A DNA stretch of 51,705 nucleotides, from NCBI GenBank assembly GCA_947378245.1, contig CANCJF010000004.1, positions 1 through 51,705 on the forward strand, in the 5' to 3' direction. The stretch comes from Bacteroidota bacterium (lineage in GTDB: Bacteria; Bacteroidota; Bacteroidia; Flavobacteriales_D; Crocinitomicaceae). The notes beneath the pieces are model-generated. The model saw nothing but the letters and a program-made list of their open reading frames with translations. It did not search any database and was not told the origin of the DNA. Below are positions 40,529 to 49,085 of the stretch, in pieces. A program made the position numbers and the translations under genes. Positions within the stretch are counted from its first letter, which is position 1. The number at the start of each line of letters is the position of its first letter.

Positions 40529-40634
40529 TTATTTAGAAATAATAAAAACTAGAGTTACGAAAGAAAAACTTTTGTGATTAGGAAATAATTTATGGGTAAG
40601 GATTCTTATATTTACCTTTTAAACAAGTTGATAG

Positions 40635-41453
40635 ATGATTACAAACGTAGATTTAATTGATGTTAAAGAATTAACAAGTATAGTTCAAGAGAAGTATAAT
40701 GAAGATTTTTCTGAATTTGCTACTACTGCGTATCGACGAAGAGTTGAAAAAGCTGGGAATGATTTGCGAATTCCTACAATGAGTGTTTTGTTGGAAAAAA
40801 TCAAAACCGATCCAGCGACTTTTCAAAAGTTTAAAAAACAATTAATTATCCCTACCACAGAGTTTTTTAGAGACCCTTCTTTTTGGAGAAAATTAAGAGA
40901 AGAAATAACAAAAAAACATAAAGCAACTGCTTTTAGAGTTTGGGTTGCTGGTTGCTCTTCAGGAGAAGAATTGGTTTCTCTTGCTATTTTATTGAAAGAA
41001 TTAGATATTTACGATAATAGTAAAATACTCGCGACTGAAATAACCGACCAAGTTTTTGCGGATATTAAAATGGGGAATTTTGAGGCTAGAAGTATCGAAA
41101 CAGGAGAAAGTAACTATGAGCGTTTTGAAGGTAAAAAGAAGTTTGCTGATTACCTTAAAACTTCAAATGGTATTACAACTATTGATACGTCATTGCTTTC
41201 TAATGTCACTTTCCAAGCTTCATCAGTCGATCTATCGGAAGTTACAGGAAAATTTGATTTAATCCTTTGCCGTAACGTTTTCATCTATTGCAATCTTAAT
41301 TTGCAAGATAAAATGATTAAAAGCTTTGAACAGCGTTTATTCCCATCTGGATTATTCGCTATCGGAGTGAAAGAATCCTTAAATTCTTCTCGTTACAAAA
41401 ATTCTTTTTTAGTGGTTTCGGAAGAAGAAAATATTTTCAAAAGCAAAATGTAA
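40635..41453 (+). CDS. CheR-type protein-glutamate O-methyltransferase
   Basis: TEFFRDPSFWRKLREE, RVWVAGCSSGEELVSLAILLKEL, FDLILCRNVFIYCNLNLQDKMIKSF. Confidence 0.9.
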   Translation: MITNVDLIDVKELTSIVQEKYNEDFSEFATTAYRRRVEKAGNDLRIPTMSVLLEKIKTDPATFQKFKKQLIIPTTEFFRDPSFWRKLREEITKKHKATAFRVWVAGCSSGEELVSLAILLKELDIYDNSKILATEITDQVFADIKMGNFEARSIETGESNYERFEGKKKFADYLKTSNGITTIDTSLLSNVTFQASSVDLSEVTGKFDLILCRNVFIYCNLNLQDKMIKSFEQRLFPSGLFAIGVKESLNSSRYKNSFLVVSEEENIFKSKM

Positions 41454-41460
41454 TTCAGTT

Positions 41461-41501
41461 AATAATTATCAATTGATAATTTACAATTGATAATTGATAA
41501 A
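41461..41501. repeat. Second copy of the CAATTGATAATT-type repeat
   Basis: aataattatcaattgataatttacaattgataattgataa. Confidence 0.6.
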
Positions 41502-41565
41502 CTGATATTTGTCATATTTTATGCTATTCGCCTAATCTATCTTTGATTATGTAAAGTATAGCGCT

Positions 41566-43773
41566 ATGTTTAAAAATATCAACACTAAATTAAATCGTAA
41601 GTTCTCTGTTGTTTTTGGAGTGATAACGATTACCGTTTCTACCTCTTATTTGCTTAATTTTTGGTTTAATAGTACGTTAAAAAGCGATGCTGTTGTAACG
41701 GAATTAGCTGCTCAAAATAAGATATCTGCTCAAAAAATGGAGATGCAATTAACAAAGTTGTACTATGCAAACGAGGAAGAGAGTATTGAAACATTAAAAA
41801 ATGAAATTCAGGAGACTTCCATTTCTTTTCGTAAGAATTTAGCAGTCATAAAATTAGGTGGTGATTATTACGATGAAGAAGAAAAAGTAGTTGTCAAACC
41901 AGCGATAGAAACTACCTTGAAAAATGAAATTTCAGAAATTGAGTCTGTTTTTGGTGGTTTAATGCAAAAAGTAAACATCATCATAGATCAATCTAAATAT
42001 GTTCGATTAAAAGCTTCTGATACACTTAAAACATCGAAGGTTCGATTGATTAATCCTGTTTTTGATGAAACTTTTACGAAGTTGAATATTTATTTAAAAA
42101 ATAATGATTTAATTGCTGACAATCAGGATTTACTTAACATTTTAAGTAAAAAATCAAAAGAAGGTAAAAAGTTTTTCGTGGAATTAATGATTTTCTTGTT
42201 GATTACAAATGTGTCTTTGATATTCTTAACTTATTTATTCTTAAGAAGAAATTTAAAACCAATAGAAAGTATTACAGATTATGTAACTCGTTTGTCGGAT
42301 GGAGAATTACCAAATGATATCCACACGAAGTCAAAAGATGAAATCAATGAGATTGCATTGGCAGTAAATAAGTTGGGGTCAAATATCAATGCAGCTAGTT
42401 CATTTGCGGCAAGTATTGGAAGTGGAAATTTGGAAACAGACATTGTCGTTTTTAACAATCACGGAAAATTGTCTGAATCCTTGCGTTCAATGCGAGATAG
42501 TTTGGTTAGTGTAGCCGATGAAGAAGCAAAAAGAAATTGGGCTACAGAGGGATTTGCAAAATTTGTAGACATCATCCGATCTACAGATAATATCGAAGAG
42601 TTTTATAATAATATTTTAGGGAATTTAATTCGTTATTTAAAAGTAAATCAGGGCTACCTGTACATTGTCAATGATCAAAATACGGTGGAGCCATTTATGG
42701 AAGTTCAGGCAGTGTACGCGTATGGGAAGAAGAAATACTTAGAGGACAAAAAGACCGCTCATTATAAAGAGGGATTAATAGGTCAAGCATGGTTTGATAA
42801 AGAAGCTTTATATTTTACGGAAATTCCAGATAATTATGTCTATATAACTTCTGGTGTTGGTGAATCGTTGCCAAAAGCTTTATTAATTGTTCCACTCGTA
42901 ATTAATGAAGTAGTGGTAGGTGCTATCGAGATCGCTTCCTTTAAAGAACTACACCAATACGAAATTGATTTTGTATTTAAATTAGGAGAAACAATTGCTG
43001 GCGCAATACAGAATGTAAAAGTAAGCGAACGAACACGAAAATTGTTAACTGAATCCCAAGAACATACGGAACAAATGCGCGCTCAAGAGGAAGAGATTCG
43101 TCAAAACATGGAGGAGATGCAAGCGACCCAAGAAGAAATGGAACGTGCACAACGTGCGATGAAACAAGCGTTGGATTCAGCTAAAATTAAAGAACAAGAA
43201 GCAATCGCTATTCAAGAAGATTTTGAACACCAAAAAAACAGAATTCAAGCGGAATTTGACGTGCAATTAGCAATCATCAATGAAACAGCAATTGTTTCTA
43301 AAACAGATTTGCGAGGATATATTACGTATGTGAATGATATGTTTTGCGAAGTTGCTCAATATACACGGGAGGAATTAATTGGTCAAAATCACAATATTGT
43401 TCGTCACCCAGATATGCCTGCAGCTGCTTTTGAAGATGTTTGGAGAACAATTAGTTCTGGAAAAATTTGGAAAGGTCAAGTAAAGAACAAGAAGAAAGAC
43501 GGCTCTTATTATTGGGTTCAAGCAACAATCTCTCCAATTATCGGTGAAAACGGTAAACCTGTTGAATATATGGCGGTACGTTATTTAATTACGGATATGA
43601 AAGACCAAGAAGTTTCAAATATCCAACTTATCGAAACAATGCGTGCACAAGAAGAAGAAATTAAACAAAATTTAGAGGAAATTCAAACTACGACTGAAAA
43701 ATTGGAAGCAGTAATCAAAGACTATAAAGAAAGAGAAGAAAAATTACTACAAGAATTAAAAAACAAGGGGTAG
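41566..43773 (+). CDS. Membrane HAMP-GAF-coiled coil-PAS protein with no kinase, cyclase or MCP output domain
   Basis: TM segment VELMIFLLITNVSLIFLTYLFL then HAMP; GAF; Aer-like PAS (YTREELIGQNHNIVRHPDMPAAAFEDVWRTISSGKIWKGQVKNKKKDGSYYWVQATI); C-terminal coil only. Confidence 0.82.
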   Translation: MFKNINTKLNRKFSVVFGVITITVSTSYLLNFWFNSTLKSDAVVTELAAQNKISAQKMEMQLTKLYYANEEESIETLKNEIQETSISFRKNLAVIKLGGDYYDEEEKVVVKPAIETTLKNEISEIESVFGGLMQKVNIIIDQSKYVRLKASDTLKTSKVRLINPVFDETFTKLNIYLKNNDLIADNQDLLNILSKKSKEGKKFFVELMIFLLITNVSLIFLTYLFLRRNLKPIESITDYVTRLSDGELPNDIHTKSKDEINEIALAVNKLGSNINAASSFAASIGSGNLETDIVVFNNHGKLSESLRSMRDSLVSVADEEAKRNWATEGFAKFVDIIRSTDNIEEFYNNILGNLIRYLKVNQGYLYIVNDQNTVEPFMEVQAVYAYGKKKYLEDKKTAHYKEGLIGQAWFDKEALYFTEIPDNYVYITSGVGESLPKALLIVPLVINEVVVGAIEIASFKELHQYEIDFVFKLGETIAGAIQNVKVSERTRKLLTESQEHTEQMRAQEEEIRQNMEEMQATQEEMERAQRAMKQALDSAKIKEQEAIAIQEDFEHQKNRIQAEFDVQLAIINETAIVSKTDLRGYITYVNDMFCEVAQYTREELIGQNHNIVRHPDMPAAAFEDVWRTISSGKIWKGQVKNKKKDGSYYWVQATISPIIGENGKPVEYMAVRYLITDMKDQEVSNIQLIETMRAQEEEIKQNLEEIQTTTEKLEAVIKDYKEREEKLLQELKNKG

Positions 43774-43783
43774 AAAAAATGTG

Positions 43784-43853
43784 CGACTCCGCTGGAGTCG
43801 TGCAGTTTCATCAGCTTGCCTTTGGCAAGCTAGGTGTGACCTCTCTGAGGTCA
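43784..43853. repeat. Cluster of three short tri-loop hairpins
   Basis: CGACTCC-gct-GGAGTCG; AGCTTGCC-ttt-GGCAAGCT; TGACCTC-tct-GAGGTCA. Confidence 0.85.
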
Positions 43854-44010
43854 GCTAGATTTATTCATTCAAAAAATTGCTTTCATTGACTCAGTAGTAG
43901 TAGTGACCTGTTTAATAAGTCTTATTGTGCTTGACAAAGTGAAGTATTTCTTCTCAATCCGACCTCAAAGCAGTATAAATATAATTAAAATGGCTAGTAA
44001 TTTCTTTTTA

Positions 44011-44076
44011 TGACTCCGTAGGAGTCACATATTGCTTGCTGCAAGCAAGCATAAATAAACGACTCCAGAGGAGTCG
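44011..44076. repeat. Second cluster of three short tri-loop hairpins
   Basis: TGACTCC-gta-GGAGTCA; GCTTGCT-gca-AGCAAGC; CGACTCC-aga-GGAGTCG. Confidence 0.85.
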
Positions 44077-44084
44077 CACCTTGC

Positions 44085-45497
44085 TTATATCTTCACACTC
44101 AACGTAAAATAATAGGCATTCGTTGAATGGTTAAATTCTAATTTCCCTCCCAAATATTCTACTAATTTCTCACTGATCGGAAGACCTAATCCAAAGGTGT
44201 CCACTCCGGAGAGGGATGGGTTTGTGGAGGTATAAGTCGGATGGGTTATTGCTGAATGCTCTTTTTGGATGCTTTTCACTTCAAAATACAGAATACTATT
44301 GTTTATTTGACTACGCATACTCGATACAGAAATTAGTATTTTACTATCTTTTGCAATTAATTTTAAGGTACTACTCAGTAAATTATTAAGTATAATTGAA
44401 ATTTTTACTGCGTCAATGTTGATTTCAGCTGGTAAATCTTTCTCTACCTCGAAATCTAAAAATACATTTTTTGATATGGCATGAAAATAATGCGAAGCCA
44501 AAACTTCTTGGATTAAATCGACCAAGTTTGTCGTATTCACAGTTGTTGACTCTTGGTATTCAATTAATCTTTCATCATTTAACGCTTCATCGATTAAGAT
44601 ATTGATACTTTGACATTGATGTTTTAAGGTGTTTAATTCAATGCGTTGTTCTCCTGTTAAAGTAGAAATTACTTCTGGTGAGGAAATAGATGAAATGATT
44701 TTATATAAAGGAAATATGATTTCAGAAGAAAAATGGTTGATGAACGTGTTTTTTAAATCTAAATTTCGCTCGATAATTTTCTTTTCTTTTTTGATGATTT
44801 CATTTTCTATTTGTGAACTGATATCGGTAATGAAAATAAGAACAGAATGGGTTGAAGCATCTACCTCTTTTAATTTTGTAAGTTGAACCAATCCACGCTT
44901 TACACTATTTATATCAAAAACATGTTCAAATTGTAAATGTTGTGCTTCAGATAAGTAAAAATTATCGATTTTGGCACTTAGTTCTATATCAAAAATACGA
45001 TAAGAAGCTAAAGTGTCAATCGAATCATCGGGTAACTCAAAAAAACGATTAAAGGAAGAATTGTATGTCTCGATAGTACGTTTTAATGGCTCAAACACAC
45101 AAAATGAAATCGAAGTAGTTTGAAATATATCCCTAAACAATAGATTTTTAGTGAATTGTTTAGTTTCGTTTTCAAAAATGGTATGAATACCCAAAGAAAT
45201 AGCATCTAAATCATCTTCTATTTCTTCATTTACTAAGGTAGAAGCAACGGATTGTCCGTCAATTCTATGGGTGACTTGTTTTAGTATAAATTGTTGTTTT
45301 TGTAGCGTCTTTAAATGAGCTTCATACAAAAGATTTGCTTCTTTTTCTAATTCAATAATCACGTCTTCCTCGGAAGTTAGTGTTGGACAGGAAGAATTGG
45401 ACATACGTTTTAATAAAGTTAAGACGTTTGTCAATTTTGGATTTCCTAAGTCATAGGAAACGAATTGTTCCGTAGTGAATTTATTAGTAAGCTTCAT
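44085..45497 (-). CDS. PAS-type sensor histidine kinase homolog with degenerate phosphoacceptor site
   Basis: PAS-like region; HisKA-like FINHFSSEIIFPLYKIISSISS with Ser where His is expected; HATPase N-box ILNNLLSSTLKL and GLGLPISEKLVEYLGGKLEF. Confidence 0.72.
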   Translation of the reverse strand: MKLTNKFTTEQFVSYDLGNPKLTNVLTLLKRMSNSSCPTLTSEEDVIIELEKEANLLYEAHLKTLQKQQFILKQVTHRIDGQSVASTLVNEEIEDDLDAISLGIHTIFENETKQFTKNLLFRDIFQTTSISFCVFEPLKRTIETYNSSFNRFFELPDDSIDTLASYRIFDIELSAKIDNFYLSEAQHLQFEHVFDINSVKRGLVQLTKLKEVDASTHSVLIFITDISSQIENEIIKKEKKIIERNLDLKNTFINHFSSEIIFPLYKIISSISSPEVISTLTGEQRIELNTLKHQCQSINILIDEALNDERLIEYQESTTVNTTNLVDLIQEVLASHYFHAISKNVFLDFEVEKDLPAEINIDAVKISIILNNLLSSTLKLIAKDSKILISVSSMRSQINNSILYFEVKSIQKEHSAITHPTYTSTNPSLSGVDTFGLGLPISEKLVEYLGGKLEFNHSTNAYYFTLSVKI

Positions 45498-45626
45498 AAT
45501 GGGTAAATTATACGTATCAAATATACGTATTATTTTGATTGATTACGTATTAATTTTTGTAATTTTATTCTTTAGTATCTTATTTATCAGTATTTTTACT
45601 AAATAGTTAATCATTACCTTTTTTAA

Positions 45627-46322
45627 ATGGAATTTGCCTTAGTTTGTAACGAAAAAGGAATCGTGCAAGAGATCACTTTAGACACCTCTTCCCAATTAAC
45701 TATTGGCAACTCTTTATTTCCCTTCGTGGATTCATTTAGCATCCCGAAAATTCTTACTTTTTATCAAGAAATTGAGAATAAAGGAATTGCACTTAACTGG
45801 GAAATAAATTTTTGTTTTGAAGACATGCTTATAGCACTAGTAGTGTCTGGTATAAAAAGAAATAAAGAAATTCAAATTTTTGGATATTCTGCACACGACA
45901 ACAATCAAAAAATCATCGATGAATTAAGTGCAATTAATAATTCACAGAGTTTATTACTTCGTTCATCCATCAAAGAAAACATAAAGCACGCTGTACAGAG
46001 AGATCCAGAAAGTGATAAGGCATTTATTTTAAGCTTGCAAAATGAAAATAGATTATTAAAAAACCAAGTGATTTCTTCGAGTCGTATCTTTGAAAAACAA
46101 TTAAACGAACAAGAGCATAAAATCAAATTATTACTTAAAAAGGATAACGAATTAAAGGAAGAACTTTTGATTATATACGATGAAATTAAATGTTCCACAG
46201 AATTAATAATTAAGGATTACCGACAAGCGGTATTTACGAAGCAAGGAGAATTAGAAGAAATACAATCCCAACTTTTTGAGTTGAATTTACTAATCGAAAA
46301 GTGGGGTATAATTAAGGAATAA
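45627..46322 (+). CDS. PAS-like / coiled-coil signalling protein, no output domain seen
   Basis: PAS-like N-terminus; IIDELSAINNSQSLLLRSSIKE linker; long C-terminal heptad region. Confidence 0.5.
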   Translation: MEFALVCNEKGIVQEITLDTSSQLTIGNSLFPFVDSFSIPKILTFYQEIENKGIALNWEINFCFEDMLIALVVSGIKRNKEIQIFGYSAHDNNQKIIDELSAINNSQSLLLRSSIKENIKHAVQRDPESDKAFILSLQNENRLLKNQVISSSRIFEKQLNEQEHKIKLLLKKDNELKEELLIIYDEIKCSTELIIKDYRQAVFTKQGELEEIQSQLFELNLLIEKWGIIKE

Positions 46323-46323
46323 C

Positions 46324-47592
46324 ATGCCGAATCAATTAAATCAATTATTAAACCATAAAATAAAAACAGAATATTCTGTGAAGAATAATTGGGATTTAAC
46401 ATTAGAACTAAATCTCTTACTTACTTTTTTCTCACATCAGTCCAAGCAATTGCCAGTATTTATTTATTGGTTGGAGAATTATTTTGAAGCAGTAAATTTA
46501 CCTTTTTCTCTGCTTGAAAATTGTTTGTTAGAAATTGAACCAAAACATTTTTTGGTTCATAGCGACTTAAAAGAGAAGCTAAAAGTAAATAACAAAATAG
46601 AAGAAATAGGGCTTTGTACCGACTTGCACATTGAACTTTTTCAAACCATTGAGAAACATTCTAAGCCTGAATACAGAAGTTATATTTATAATGACGCGGA
46701 AAAACATTTAGAATTTTTAAAACAATCGATCGAAACGGATAGTATTATTTTATTTACGGAATACATCGCTTGGGCAAAAACAATGTTAAACGCTTTGCAC
46801 ATTGACACAAGTACCTTAATTCGCTTTTTGGTCACTTTACGTACTGTTTTTCATGTAAATAATCAGAAAAAAGAAGTAGCGTTTTTGGATCGTGGTATCC
46901 AAATGTTATTAGATGGAAATGTCGTTTCAGCAACTTCTGAAATCGCGTTTACCATTACTGAAGAATCCAAAAAATACTTAGAGCTTCTCCTTCTAAAAGA
47001 ACGAAATTTGGCTAAGAATTACATACTTGAGTTAGCGGATGGAGGAATGGATATTCGTGAAATATTCCTTGATGTTTTTCAAGCGACCCAATATGAATTA
47101 GGTAGATTGTGGGAATTGAATCGTATTACCATTGCACAAGAACACTACTGTACAGCTGCAACGCAAACCTTCATGGCAATGCTTACCGCACGTATTGTTC
47201 CAGAAAAATTAATTGGTAAAAAAGTGATTGCTACCTGTGTAGGTACTGAACAACATGAATTAGGGATACGAATTGTAAATGATTTCCTAGAAATGGAAGG
47301 TTGGGATACGTATTACTTGGGTGCAAATGCGCCGATGGAAGCCATTATCCTTGCCATTAAAGATAACCAACCAGATTTATTAGCACTATCGGTTACATTG
47401 ACACCACATGTTAAAAATGTGATTGAAATCATTCAAAAAGTGAAAAATATTTTCCCAACCATTAAAATATTAGTTGGTGGTTATCCTTTTTTAAGAGATA
47501 ATTCATTAGCAGAAAAAATTGGAGCAGATGGCGTCGCTTTAGATGCAAAACAAGCGCCTATAATTGCCTTAAAATTAGTGCAGAATTCTTAA
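46324..47592 (+). CDS. Cobalamin-binding (B12-binding_2 + B12-binding) protein, photoreceptor-like
   Basis: RLWELNRITIAQEH matches W-x9-EH; TEQHELG matches the ExHxxG variant of the B12 ligand motif; ILVGGYPF. Confidence 0.85.
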   Translation: MPNQLNQLLNHKIKTEYSVKNNWDLTLELNLLLTFFSHQSKQLPVFIYWLENYFEAVNLPFSLLENCLLEIEPKHFLVHSDLKEKLKVNNKIEEIGLCTDLHIELFQTIEKHSKPEYRSYIYNDAEKHLEFLKQSIETDSIILFTEYIAWAKTMLNALHIDTSTLIRFLVTLRTVFHVNNQKKEVAFLDRGIQMLLDGNVVSATSEIAFTITEESKKYLELLLLKERNLAKNYILELADGGMDIREIFLDVFQATQYELGRLWELNRITIAQEHYCTAATQTFMAMLTARIVPEKLIGKKVIATCVGTEQHELGIRIVNDFLEMEGWDTYYLGANAPMEAIILAIKDNQPDLLALSVTLTPHVKNVIEIIQKVKNIFPTIKILVGGYPFLRDNSLAEKIGADGVALDAKQAPIIALKLVQNS

Positions 47593-47610
47593 TTTTTTTC
47601 TTTCTAACTA

Positions 47611-48312
47611 GTGAAAAAAGTATTTGATTTTGTGCTAGACTCAATCTTCGAGCCATCCGAGGTCGCATTCCAGTGGAGAGAAGAAAAAAGAGAAGAGCAA
47701 TACCGTAACTACACCCTTGTTCAAGAAAAAAAGGTAATAGTTGTCACAAGTAGAGGTTGGGTAAGTAAAGATGGAAATGCATGCATGCGCTTCGCGCGCT
47801 TTCAAAACGAGCAAATCGACATTACAACGCTTATCATTTTCCCTACAAACGACACATCACTTTTTCCAATTTTTGTGGTAGAACTCGTGTTGGTGATGGA
47901 TAAAATTCATCGTTGTATTGTAGATGTGGAGCCCGTCACTTTGCTCAGCAAACCATTAATAGATACCTATTTTTCTTCTTTATACACGAAAAACCAAGAC
48001 CTTTTAGAACAATTAAATGACCGACCTGACTGGTTTACCGACATTCAATCGCCTTACGCTATTTACGCGACCTGTAATGCTTCGGAGGTGCATAAAGTGG
48101 AGACAATTGTAGATTCGTATTTCTCTATGTTTATGCTAGAATATATAAACGGTCAAAAATTACCAGTTTTTGAACAGGTCAAGGATCATGTTTCTGTTGC
48201 TGAATATAAAAAACACCATGTTGCACATTCTCCAGCAAAATCAATTATCAAGGGCGAAAATGAATCTTGGTTGAATCAATTTTTAGAACATAACCATTTC
48301 AAAATTCTATGA
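47611..48312 (+). CDS. Putative ferredoxin-dependent bilin reductase (HY2/PcyA superfamily), GTG start
   Basis: FARFQNEQIDITTLIIFPTNDTSLFPIFVVELVLVMDKIHRCIVDVEPV; QSPYAIYA; C-terminal EYKKHHVAHSPAKSIIKGENESWLNQFLEHNHF; 4-bp overlap with heme oxygenase. Confidence 0.65.
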   Translation: MKKVFDFVLDSIFEPSEVAFQWREEKREEQYRNYTLVQEKKVIVVTSRGWVSKDGNACMRFARFQNEQIDITTLIIFPTNDTSLFPIFVVELVLVMDKIHRCIVDVEPVTLLSKPLIDTYFSSLYTKNQDLLEQLNDRPDWFTDIQSPYAIYATCNASEVHKVETIVDSYFSMFMLEYINGQKLPVFEQVKDHVSVAEYKKHHVAHSPAKSIIKGENESWLNQFLEHNHFKIL

Positions 48313-48902
48313 AGTTATCTGAAAAGTTAAAAATAGCCACACAAAATGCACACAAAGAAATTGAGCAGTCTCATTACTTTAAACGACTTCTATCTCCCGA
48401 TTTAACAGTCGAGGAATATGTGCATATTTTGTGTTTATGGAAGACATTCCTTACCCCAATCGAAGCATCTTGGCAAAAACATGCGGAATCCAATTTGATT
48501 TTTTCAACCATAAATCAAAGAGGTAAAACCTACCGTTTACAATTGGACATAGATAATTTAGGAAAATTTTACCATCTTGCGAATTCGAGTGGGGCTGGCA
48601 AAAAGTTGCTTGCAAATGACTTCGATGTACAGAATCCATTGAGTTTAATTTCCTCTTTATACGTTATCGAAGGTTCCACTATGGGAGCAATGCATATTGT
48701 AAAACAGTTAATGAAGGTTGATTTTTGTTCGGAGAACACGACCCATTTTTACACACATTATGGAGAGGAAACGATTGCGATGTGGCAAACGTGTAAAATG
48801 GAATTGGACCATTGGGGAGATGAAAACCCAAATCTTCACAATCAGGTGTGTGATGGAGCGGTTCAATGTTTTCAATCGCTTGGAAATCATTTTAATGGTT
48901 AG
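48309..48902 (+). CDS. Biliverdin-producing heme oxygenase (BphO/HO-like)
   Basis: LKIATQNAHKEIEQSHYFKRLL (proximal His), SSLYVIEGSTMGAMHIVKQL, FYTHYGEETIAMWQTCKMELD. Confidence 0.82.
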   Translation: MKLSEKLKIATQNAHKEIEQSHYFKRLLSPDLTVEEYVHILCLWKTFLTPIEASWQKHAESNLIFSTINQRGKTYRLQLDIDNLGKFYHLANSSGAGKKLLANDFDVQNPLSLISSLYVIEGSTMGAMHIVKQLMKVDFCSENTTHFYTHYGEETIAMWQTCKMELDHWGDENPNLHNQVCDGAVQCFQSLGNHFNG

Positions 48903-49085
48903 TTGTTTAGCTATTAATTGAAAATTAAATTTGATTCCTTTTCAAGTTTAATAGATTAATCAAATATTTATAAGTAATTTTACTTATCAAAATGAAAAGG
49001 ATAGCATAATAGATTATGAATTAACTGTTTATTTTTGTAAAATTTAATTTTAATTATTTTTTTTGCACACAATTACGTATCTAAA

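Noticed and set aside
42580-43030. GAF domain in 41566-43773 as a bilin-binding cyanobacteriochrome
   Set aside because: No chromophore Cys or CH-type motif seen in the GAF segment; treated as a generic GAF.
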